From the NCBI GenBank assembly GCA_015143295.1, contig CM026560.1, positions 6,388,501 through 6,452,500 of the forward strand: a stretch of 64,000 nt of DNA, written 5' to 3'. Source of the stretch: Tetracentron sinense. Taxonomy: Eukaryota; Streptophyta; Magnoliopsida; Trochodendrales; Trochodendraceae. Shown here piece after piece: positions 54,323 through 64,000 of the stretch (position 1 is its first letter; every line of letters begins with the position of its first letter). The notes beneath the pieces are model-generated. The model did no database searches and had not been told where the DNA came from. It saw only the letters and a program-made list of their open reading frames with translations. The translations under genes and the position numbers were made by a program.

Positions 54323-57092
54323 GCTGCCCCTCTTTGTCTGAGAGAGCCAAGTTGATAATTGAACGACAAAGATTGGAATCATCCTATTTTTACACCAAGA
54401 TTAGGCGATAAGGGATGATATTGTGCATGCATGCTGTGCAAGTGGTGATAAGTGATGTGCCTACCTATACCTACTGAGGATATGGGTGAGCTGGGGAAAG
54501 GGGAAGTAGTTAGGGCCACTCTTTGGGGAATGAAGAGTAGTCTATACTATTGATGTTGGGGATCGAGGGATGTAATGAAAGATGCAAGATGGCATGTCCC
54601 AGAGGCACTAGCTAGGATTGATTGATGTGGGGTCTCTCGGAGGAGTTTGACCAAATCGATCGAAGGACACACAGGGTGTTAAAAGGGGGACATGATAGGT
54701 GTCAACAAAGTGTGTTATGTTGACGCTCACCTAGGATGTCAGGGACACACGGGATGTCAAGGAGGAGGACATGCGAGGTGCCGATAAAGTGAGTAATGTT
54801 GGCACTCACCTAGAATGTCAAGGACACACGGGGTGTCGAGAATACACAGAGTGTTGAAAGAGGACATGCTGAGAGTGCCGGCAGATTGACAGAGCGTCAA
54901 TGGAGGCTCGATGATGTCTGGACATGCGAGGTTTCGACGGGTTGACTCGGCGTCAATGTTCACCTGGGATGTCAGGGACACACGGGGGTGTCGAAAGGGG
55001 ACATGTGAAGAGTGTCGGTAGGTTGACTCAGCGTCAATTGAGACTCGATAATGTCTGGACATGTGAGGTTTCAGCAGGTTGACTCGGCATCAATGTTCAC
55101 CTGGGATGTCGAGGACACACGGGGGTGTCGAAATGGGACATGCGGAGAGTGTCGGCAGGTTGACTGGACGTCAATGGAGACTCGATGATGTCTGGAGATG
55201 TGAGGTTTCAACAGGTTGACTCGGCGTCAATGTTCACCTGGGATGCGAGGACACAGGGGGTGTCGAAGGGGACATGCGGAGAGTATCGACATGTTGACTA
55301 GGCGTCAATGGAGACTTGATGATGTCGAGATATGTGAGGTTTCGGCAGGTTGACTCGGCATCAATGTTCACCTGGGGTGTCGGGGACACACGGGGGTGTC
55401 GAAGGGAGCTTGTGGCATGGCACAGAAGCACTTGCCAGACACACGGGGATGCGGGGTGTCAACTTCTTCTACTTGTCTCGTCAGGGCGGCTCAGTGCAGG
55501 TTGGTACAAGCAGCTCTTGTTACCAGAAATTTTGTTTTGAAAAACGTTTATGAAAAGTGTTTGTGGACTTTTGCAAGAGTTTTTGATTTTAACAGAAGAA
55601 TGCTTGATTAGCTTTTAGATTTGCCAGTAAATTGCCTTTGTTAGGGCTTGGGGGGACTTTGTAGTCTGCCTTTGCCTCTCTGACAGTAGAGTCTGACCCA
55701 GAAAAGGTTTCGTCACCGCTGGGAATTTTGGGGGCCAAACCTGCTTGTCTTGCCACTGTTGGAGATTGGACTCTGGTTGGGGAGAAGTTTGCTGGGGAGC
55801 AATTGAAGGCTTCAACTAGGACTCCGCTTGGGGAATGATGCATTTGTTGTATACCACTGTTGGAGATTTGTTAGGGAGTGGCATTTTGCTGGGAATTGTT
55901 AGTTGTCTACTGGGGAGTTGAACTTTGCTGGAAACTACTGCCAAGGAATCTATTCTTCCAAGTCATCTATTGGCGACCTGTAGGGGATTGTCAGGAGTTT
56001 GGCGAAACTGATTACTGCCAGATTCTGTTGCCAAATTGCTCTTCAGCTTTTCTCTCTTTTTTACCCTTGGAATGATCAAGTCAATGGGGTTTGCATAATT
56101 TTTGTGCGATGAGGCTGTTGCCGGTTTTCCTCATGCCTACGAAGCTGGTTGATTCTTGTCCATTTTTTATCCCTAGTCACAAAACTAAGTGTGGGGTCAC
56201 GTAATTCTTGCGTAATGAAGTCGTTGCCAGTTTTCACTCATGCCCACGATTTGTAGGCGAAAATTAGTCTTCTCCCGTTATTGCCCTGAATGGCGCTCCT
56301 CTGGGGATTATAGGAAATATGTTTTTGCTGAGAATGTAGATGTGATATTGCGCTTGCACTCATAGTTTCTAGGGGATCCAGAAGGACTTAGAGTATGAGA
56401 AAATGTAAGCTAGGGGACCGAGGTTTGGGACACCCTGGGATTTCTCCTATGCAGTTGATTTTTACTCTTTTGGAGATTTGTACTTTTGGATTTCTGGTAG
56501 AGACCTTTTTTTTTTTTTTTTGTGCTCCGCTGGGGAATTTGAGAGAGGTTGTCTCAGAAAGGTTTCTGCTGTAGAAAAAGTCGGAGAGGTTTGTCTCTGT
56601 GAGGAGTTTCTGATTCTTGAAAATATTTCGACTTCTATTTTGGATTTTCTTCTAATGGAAATTTTTATACCCTTAAAATTCGACTCGACTGGGGAAGTTG
56701 AGAGGATTTTTGCTCTGTTGGACTCTGTGGGGAGAGGTTTTAAAGAGGCTTTGGTTCCACTAGGGATGGTTTGACTCCGCGTGGGGAAGTCAGGGAGGTA
56801 TGATTCCCTTTTTATGACTGTACCTGATTTTTCAGGTTGCGTACGTACCCTTTGTAGGATCAAGTCATGACGTAGTTCAGATAAAATATCGCAGAAGCAA
56901 GGGACTGTGTCCCTGAAACGATAATATGAAAGAAGGGCCGTCAGGCTCAAAAGGGCTAACTAGCGGATTTTATTGAGTTGTAAATGGGCTACATTGAAAG
57001 AGATAGGGAGTGTGCCAAAGATGGCCTCTTGTCATTTCCCGGAGATTCAACGAGTGCATAACGCCTATCAGATCTAGACCCAAAGCTTAGTA
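54323..57092 (-). other. Long 3' UTR of Tat-type element E
   Basis: 2.8 kb between the pol stop (57093) and the LTR. It contains the polypurine tract at 54323-54336, the 137-bp tandem repeats at about 54660-55410, then G-rich non-coding sequence with repeated CTGGGGA motifs on plus. No gene was recognised. Tandem repeats at this place are a described feature of Tat-lineage elements. Confidence 0.7.
54660..55410. repeat. About 137-bp tandem repeat in 3' UTR of element E
   Basis: The phrase CACCTGGGATGTC recurs at 54961, 55098, 55235 and 55369 (spacing 137, 137, 134), each with GACACACGGGGGTGTCGA and GGTTGACTCGGC nearby. Shorter, diverged units lie at about 54728 and 54807. The unit contains the inverted repeat GACACNC/GGGTGTC. 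Confidence 0.9.
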
Positions 57093-60000
57093 TCATTTGA
57101 CTTTGTCCATGTTAATGGGCTCATCGAGATCTTCAACATCCATACGTCCGAGTCGAAGGGCACTGCCGGAGAATTTATCTCGGACGATGTATGGGCCTTC
57201 GACATCCATCCAGATCGTCGATCTCGATGCTTTGTGGCTTGAATTTCTTGTTGAATGCCCTAGCCATACGCCTCTGATAAGCCTGAGAGTGGTTAGTGGC
57301 TTTCAGTCGCTGCTCTTCGATTAGATTCGGCTGCTTATACCGGGTCTGTGCCCATTCTGATTCTGATAGTTCTGCGTCCATTAGCACTAAGAGTGATGGA
57401 ATTTGTACTTCAATGGGGAGGACTATTTCCATACCATAGGCTAGAGAGAATGGTGTTGCCCTAGTTGAAGTTCGGATAGACGTTCTGCAGGCCATGAGTG
57501 TATAGGGGAGCATCTCATGCCAAGCAGAGTAGTTGGTTGCCATCTTCTCTATGATTTTCTTCATATTTTTGTTGACGGCTTCAACTACACAATTAGTCTG
57601 TGGCCTGTATGGCATAGAGTTGTGATGCTGAATATTGAATTTCTGGCAAAGATCAATCATCCCCTTGTTACAAAAGTTGAGAGCATTGTCTGTTACAATC
57701 TCAAATGGGACTTTGTACTAGCAGATGATGTCCTTTTTCAGAAAATGTTGAACCACTGAGGCGGTGATGTTGGCATAAGAGGCTGCCTCGACCCATTTTG
57801 TGAAATAATCAATCACTAGCAAGATGAATCGATGTCCATTGGATGCCTTCGGTGTTATAGAACCGATGACGTCGATGCCCCAAGCTGAGAATAGCCAGGA
57901 AGCAGTAAGATTGTGCAGCCTGGTTGGTAGTGCATTGACCTTGTTGGCATAGATTTGGCACTGGTGGCACTTCTGCACATGTTTGCAATAGTTGGATTCC
58001 ATTGTAGATCAGTAGTAACCCAGTCTCAGTATCTTCTTAGAGAGCATTGACCGGTTCATGTGTGGGCTGCAAGTTCCTCTGTGAACTTTCTCAACTACTT
58101 GTGCTACTTCACGAATATCGAGGCATCTGAGCTAGATCAAGTTTGGTGATCTTTTATAAAAGTTTGCATCTGATAGGACAAACTGAATGGCTAGCCTTCT
58201 GATTGCATACCAGTCTATTTTGGTAGCGTCGAGCGGAAAGGTCCCTTCTTTGAGGTACTACTTGATGTTCGTATACCAAGGCTTGTTATCTGATACCTCT
58301 TCAATCTGAAGGCAGTAAGCAGGCTGATCCTGTTGCTGAATTTCGATCGGCCAGAGCATGATGCCCCTTGAGATCTGTACTATAGAGGCTAGAGTGGCTA
58401 GTACATCGATGAATCTGTTGTGGTTCCTAGACTTGTGACTGAAGCTGATTCTTCTGAACTAAGCGATTAACACGTTGAGGTAGGCCAGGTACAGAACTAA
58501 CCTTGCTTCTCGGATGACCCAAGATTCATTCGCCTGACAGATTACCAAAGACGAGTCACTATAGATGTCTATCTCTTCAATCTCAATGCTCAGGGCTTGT
58601 TTCAAACTAGCTATGCATGACTCATATTCTGCTTCGTTGTTCGAACATCTGAATTTCAGCTTGACTAAGATAGGGAGGTGTGCCTCTTTAGGTGAGATCA
58701 GGACTGCTCCTGCCCCGTGTATGTGATTGTTAGCAGTTCCATCAAAGTACAATTCCCAACAGAGGTACTCTTGCTCTTCTGCTTCGGCATACAGGATGAC
58801 TTCATCTAGAAACTGATCATGTACTAAAACATAGTCTTGTGCTGGACTGTGGGCAAGGTGATCAACAATCGCATGCCCCTTGATTGACTTCTGAGTCATG
58901 TACGTGATGTCAAATTCAAACAGCATCATAGCCATCGGGAAGTCCTTCCGGTGATGGCTGGCTTTTCTAGTAGATATTTGAGTGGGTCCATCCAGGAAAT
59001 CAGGATTACCGAATATGAAAGCAGATAGTGCCAAAGACGCTAAGTAGCCAAGACTAGTGCCAGACAAGTCTTCTCGAGCGGGTTGTTTCTTTCTTCATAC
59101 TCAAGCAGGCACTTACTGATGTAGTAGATGACTTGTTATGTTCTGCCTGTCTCATCATGTTGTGCCAGGACCCACCCAATGGAGGTTTCTTATACTGAGA
59201 TGTAGAGTAGCAGAAGCCGTCCCGGTGTAGGAGGCATAAGTACTAGAGGATTGAGGAGGTATTGCTTTATTCTGTCAAAGACTTCCTAGCATTCAGTTGT
59301 CCAGACTGTATATATGTTCTTCTGGAGAAGCTTGAAGATCTGTATATCAGAGTGAGCTGAGCGATGAATTGGCTGATGTACTGAATTCTGCTCAGGAACC
59401 CACAGATTTCCTTTTCAGTCTAGTAAATTGGCATTTCGATGATGGCCTTAGCTTTGGCTGGATCGATCTCGATGCCTCTCTTGCTGATTACGAAGTCAAG
59501 GAGCTTTCCTGACGAAGCTCCAAAGACACATTTGGCCGGTCAGCCTTAAGCCGAACTCTCAGAGTCTGTCACAGAGTCTCTTCAATTCTTCTGGGTGTTC
59601 TTGGTAGTAGGTGATTTGACGATCATGTCATCCATGTACATTTCAGTTATCTTGTGGATCATGTTATGGAATAGCACTGTCATAGCCCTCTGATAGGTTG
59701 CCCCCGCATTTTTGAGTCCAAATGGCATTATCTTGTAGCAAAACGTGCCCCAAGGTATGATGAAGGAGGTTTTCTCCTTCTCTTCTTCCGCCATTCTGAT
59801 CTGGTTGTATCCGGAGAAACCATCCATGAATGAGAGTTTCTGGTGCCCTGTAGTATCGTCGACCAGAATGTCGATGTGCGAGAGAGGGAAGTTGTCTTTA
59901 GGGCTTGCCTTGTTCAGATTGTCGTAATCGATACATATTCAGATGTTCTCATCCTTTTTCGGTACTGGTATAATGTTGGCTAACCATTCAGGATAGGTTG

Positions 60001-60157
60001 CTACTATTAGGAAGCCTGCACTGATCTGCTTTTCAACTTCTTCCTTGACCTTTTGTGACCATTCAGGTCTCATCTATCTCAGTTTTTACTTAATTGGTCT
60101 GACGTCAGGATTCAAGGGCAGTCTGTGTACCACTAATACTCGGTCTAGGCTGGGCAT
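57093..60157 (-). pseudogene. pol: Tat-type Ty3/gypsy pol relic of element E
   Basis: Decayed minus-strand pol in pieces. RT lies at about 59582-60157 ([50 protein letters not shown]). A further RNase H lies at about 58459-58790 (LYFDGTANNHIHGAG, NNEAEYESCIASL, DSSLVICQ), the extra archaeal-type RNase H typical of the Tat lineage. The integrase finger and first Asp are at 57718-58002 (CHQCQIYANK, WGIDVIG) and the rest at 57175-57660 (YRPQTNCVVEAVNKNMKKI). The stop after MDKVK is at 57093. Many stops and frameshifts. The 5' part is missing at the junction with C. Confidence 0.88.
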
Positions 60158-62106
60158 GATAAGCCAACAATTCAGCATCCGTGGCTTGGTATTCTTGGAT
60201 CAAATCTATAATGTATGGCCGAACCGTGACATTTGCCAAGATAGGACTACGAACAGAGTCATTCACACTAATGTCCAGATTTGCCAAGTCTTCAAGTAGC
60301 TTCCATTCCTGCACTAACATGCATGCTAATAACCCCGGAGGTCTTCTACTCAAAGCATCAGCCACTGCATTTGCTTTACCCGGGTGGTATTGAATGGTAC
60401 AATCATAGTCTTTCAAAAATTCCATCCAACGCCGTTGCCTTAGATTCAATTCCTTTTGGGAAAAGAGGTACTTGAGGCTCTTGTGGTCCGTATACACATA
60501 GAATTCCACCCCGTATAAGTAATGTCGCCAGATCTTGAGTGCAAACACGACTGCGGCAAGCTCTAAGTCGTGCATGGGGTAATTCTTCTCATGCTCCTTC
60601 AATTGCCTCGATGGGCAATGACTTTCTTGTGCTGCATGAGTACACACCCAAGTCCAATGTGTGAGGCATCACTATACACCTCATACCCATAAGGTCCAGA
60701 TGGCACAGTAAGGACAGGGGCTGTAGTAAGCCTCTTCTTCAGTTCTGTGAAACTGATCTCGCACTTATCACTCCATACAAACTTGGCGTTCTTCCTTGTC
60801 AGGTAAGTGAGCAGTGCTGCAAGGCTAGAGAAACCCTCTACGAATCTCCTGTAGTAGCCTGCCAACCCAAGAAAGCTGCGTATCTCGGTAACACTCTTGG
60901 GCCTCGCCCAACTCATAATTGCTTCGATCTTCTTTGGATCTACCGAGATACCTTCTGCAGAAACAACGTGGCCTAGGAATGCCACCTCTTCCAACCAAAA
61001 CTCACACTTGCTAAGTTTGGCGTATAGCTTGTGCTCTCTTAGCATTTCCAAAGCAAGGCATAGGTCGCGTGTGTGATCTTCCCGTGTCTGGGAATAGACC
61101 AAAATGTCATCAACAAATACAATCACGCACCTATCAAGATATGGCCGGAACACCCGATTCATCAAATCCATAAAGGCTGCTGGCACGTTCGTGAGTCCAA
61201 AAGGCATCACCAAGAACTCGTAGTGTCCATACCGAGTCCTGAAAGCAGTTTTGGGAACATCTTCCACCTTAATCTTCAACTAGTGATAACCCGATCGAAG
61301 GTCTATCTTCGAGAAAAATCTCGCTCCCTTCAACTGATCGAACAAGTCATCAATCCTAGGCAAGGGATACCTATTCTTTATAGTGACTTTGTTCAATTGC
61401 CTGTAATCGACGCACATCCGCATCGAGCCATCTTTCTTCTTAACAAATAACACCGGGGCACCCCACGGTGAGACACTTGGTCGAATGAAACCAAGACCTT
61501 GTAATTCTTCCAACTGGGTCTTTAACTCTTTGAGTTCAATAGGGGCCATTCTATACGGAGCCCTGCAAACAGGAGCTGTGCCTGGTGCAAGCTCGATCAC
61601 AAACTCAATCTCCCTGTCTGGAGGCAATCCTGGCAACTCCTCTGGAAATACATCCAGGAACTCAATCACAACCGGAATAGTCGATGAGTCCTTTGCCTCG
61701 GGGTTAGCTAAGCTCAACGCCGCAAAACGAGCAATATATCTACTTTTCAACCCGCGAAAGTGGAATGGTTTTTCTTCTACTGGCTTGAAGAGTACCATTT
61801 TCTCAAAGCAAGCTACATGCCCATGATGTGCTGCTAACCAATCCATTCCCAATATAACATCAAAGTCTTGGAATCCAAGGACGATGAGATCAACCGCCAA
61901 CTCGTGGCTTCCAACTTGGACCACACTATTTCTATACACTTTATCTACCAATACTGTTTTGTCAAGAGGAGTCGAAATGGCTAACTCCGGTTCTAGCTGA
62001 CTTGGCTCTACAGAAAAGCCTTCTCAAAAACTCGGCGAGACAAATGAATGAGTAGACCCAGTATCAATCAACACTCGAGCCAAATACTCATTGACTAGTA
62101 GGGTTC
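60158..62106 (-). pseudogene. pol: Tekay family A pol, copy C, truncated
   Basis: Very close to the pol at 2293-5265. Protease keeps LIDTGST, unlike copy A. Breaks: TGA at 62026-62024 in the protease, TAG (from CAG) at 61282-61280 in RT, and a 4-base deletion near 60614 in RNase H. RT has FVDD. Sequence ends after the RNase H linker ([16 protein letters not shown]) at 60158, where element E begins; integrase and chromodomain are absent. Confidence 0.9.
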
Positions 62107-62254
62107 CTGAAATTTTAACTAGCGGAGTTAATCCATGCATCAACAGTGTATACATGTAGGTATATATACATATATAACATGCCAAGTACGTACACAATCA
62201 ATTAATACTTAACAGTTTAATTTACGGATAATTAAATAAGCTACAACTGTGTAC
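62107..62254 (-). other. Putative gag-pol intron of copy C (148 nt)
   Basis: Donor CAAG|GTACAC and acceptor TTTCAG|GAACC on minus, the same ends and length as in body A. The intron also contains in-frame ATGs for pol between its last stop and the acceptor, so internal initiation is an alternative in family A, though not in family B. Confidence 0.65.
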
Positions 62255-63503
62255 CTTGCACTACATCGTCAGATGCAAGTGCATCACCCTCTGTTAAGGC
62301 AAAAACTCGCCCCTGGTTTGCCTGACGAGACTGAGGTGTAGACCGGGTAGTCTGAGATGACGCCTGATATGATCCTGCTGGGCGTGCTGGTGGCCTAATC
62401 CCCTGAGACTGGCCAGGTAAATGCCGACTGGGGCAATCCCTGATCATATGGCCCTGGCGACCACAATGAAAACATCCACCTGATACTCTTCGGCACTCTC
62501 CTGCCGGGTGCCTTCAGTCGCATGAAGTGCAGACCTCGTGTGTATAAGTCGGAGGGGCCGGAGGTGGAGCATACCTCATCGTCTGAGGTGCAACAGGCCG
62601 TGGGGCCGGAAGAGCCTGAGGTCGCAGTGCCTGAGGCACATACTGTCGTGGAGCTGGAGGCGCATAAGATGGCCTCATCGGTGGTGCTGGCCACACATAC
62701 TGATAAGGGCCGGTACGAGCCCGCCTCTCTAGAGGTGCTGAACTACTGGATTGGCCTCTCGTCAATTCCCTCTTCTTGGACACCGCCTCAGAGTTGGTCT
62801 CAACCAACAAGGCTTTATCCACCACTTCAGCGTAAGTGGCGTGCCTAAAGACCGATACTTTCTCCATGATGACATCCTTGAGTCCTTGCTCAAACCTCCT
62901 CGCCTTCATTGCCTCGGTGGCAATCATATGTGTCGCGAAGCGTGATAGCTCCGAGAACTTGGCCTCATAAGCGGCCACAGACATCGAACCTTGCTCAAGG
63001 TTGATGAATTCTCTCTCTTTCTTTTCCCGTGCTCCAATCGGAAAATACTTCTTGTAAAAAGTATCTTTGAACTCCTCCCAAGTCCAAGGTTGACCCTGCA
63101 TGGTCAAATCTCGCGTCCTCAATGCGGACAACCACCAATGGTGGGCTTCACCTTCTAGCATGAAAACTGCCCATGCTACTCTATCCTCCTCTGTAGGTGA
63201 GAGGACCGCAAAGATCTTCTCCATCTGGAGGATCCATGCCTCCGCAGCAAGAGGGTCCACACTCTCATGGAAGGGTGGAGGCCTCAATCTCCTGAATGCC
63301 TCAACTCCAGCGGTACGATGTACTGGAGCTGCGGGCGGTGGGGTAGGTGCCGCCGATGATGGTATAGCCTGCCGAGCCGCCAGTATGGTGAGTGTCTCAG
63401 CAATAGAGCCTAAGACCTGAGAGAGGTCCGGTTGCTCATCCTCATCCCGTGAAGAAGAGGAAGCTCTGGTATGTGGTCCACGACCCCGTGTGTTCCGTCT
63501 CAT
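62241..63503 (-). pseudogene. gag: Tekay family A gag, copy C, with one nonsense codon
   Basis: Same length and start (MRRNTRGRG) as the gag at 5400-6662. A TGA at 62516-62514 replaces the CGA (Arg) that follows CTSCD in body A, just before the zinc knuckle, so the product would be 329 residues without nucleocapsid. The change is a C-to-T at CpG, typical of methylated DNA decay. The rest of the frame stays open to VVQG. Confidence 0.9.
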
Positions 63504-63863
63504 GACTAAAGTCCTGAGAATAATAACACCACATGAGTCTAACTTGAAACCACAGTTTATTTCAATGCCATTTCACAATAATTCAATTTGTATTAGTTGT
63601 ATAATACTAATACACATCACATCAAGTCATCAGAGTATTCATCACATTATACTTATACTTTAGTGTTCTGGCGTACCTAGGACCGTACTTGGTTAAAGCA
63701 ACCATTTTAGACTAAGACTAAAGTTTAGTCTTAAACTTGGAACCAGACTCGTTCCCGACTCACTTCCTTCCTAACTTGTTTCCTAACATATGCTCTTGTC
63801 AAGCCGTGGTATAAGATTCTAAGTGACCCTAGAGACCTAAAGCCTAAGCTCTGATACCACTTC
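63504..63863 (-). other. 5' leader of copy C with tRNA-Met primer site
   Basis: The minus strand has TGGTATCAGAGC at 63859-63848, four bases from the LTR. Otherwise non-coding and close to 6663-7022. Confidence 0.85.
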
Positions 63864-64000
63864 TGTCGCGACCCAAAACCCACCCTAGGAGTTAGAGTGA
63901 ACTTTGGACGACTAATCATGGCTTACATGACTTGCTTGACAAACCAACCTGCAAAAACTCACAGAGCATATACAATAGAGGATGACAGCGGAAACATAAC
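63864..64000 (-). mobile_element. 5' LTR of copy C (3' end of LTR; cut by window edge)
   Basis: On plus it begins TGTCGCGACCCAAAACCC and matches the family A LTR ends at 7023, 10138 and 13260. Only 137 bases lie in the window. Confidence 0.9.

Noticed and set aside
57175-60157. Host gene or functional integrase in the 57-60 kb region
   Set aside because: Motifs match Tat-type pol and are broken by many stops.

Overview
The window is a stack of nested LTR retrotransposons from a flowering plant, probably one with a large, repeat-rich genome. No host gene, tRNA, rRNA or CRISPR array could be supported. The plant assignment rests on the lineages present: Tekay/Del chromoviruses with a C-terminal chromodomain, a Sirevirus with a long coiled-coil Gag and an env-position ORF, a Tat-type element with a second RNase H and tandem repeats in its 3' UTR, an Athila-like relic, and primer sites matching the 3' end of plant initiator tRNA-Met. 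The species cannot be told from the sequence.

Layout. (1) 1-15891: a tandem array of Tekay family A on the minus strand: LTR, a gag-pol body lacking its 3' end, then LTR / 3' pol fragment / LTR / 3' pol fragment / LTR. The same 5-bp target duplication, GAGCT, recurs at three junctions, so the array grew by unequal recombination. It sits in the integrase of (2) an Athila-like relic, 15892-17930. (3) 17931-38452: a decayed Ty1/copia element G on the minus strand. Its 3' LTR contains a solo LTR of the same family (TSD GTGCC), and that solo LTR contains (4) an intact Tekay family B element, 21008-30955 (TSD TAATT), with equal-length, apparently identical LTRs. (5) 38453-39337 and 53187 to about 53295: pieces of another LTR, F, split by (6) Sirevirus D, 39338-53186 (TSD ATGGG). 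D has one in-frame stop in gag and an ORF downstream of pol, and is itself interrupted by a plus-strand solo LTR of family A (42582-45261, TSD GATTT). (7) About 53300-60157: a Tat-type relic E with a 137-bp tandem repeat. (8) 60158-64000: another family A copy, C, fused to E by a deletion.

Main points for a second look. In both Tekay families gag and pol are separated by a short segment (134 or 148 nt) that looks like a spliceosomal intron, with the Gag stop codon just inside the donor. Unspliced RNA would give Gag and spliced RNA Gag-Pol. Both Tekay families also carry, inside the LTR, a small acidic ORF starting MSAG and containing PWVEEEYVEE, in which the differences between families are synonymous in the shared core. 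The LTRs of Tekay B and of the unrelated Sirevirus D share a palindrome-rich module with a 26-nt core matching at 24 positions, while Tekay A has a different repeat cassette at the same LTR position. A short copy of the palindrome motif with a TATA-like box lies ahead of the env-position ORF of D.

All boundaries were read by eye. Lineage names come from motif recognition, not from a search.
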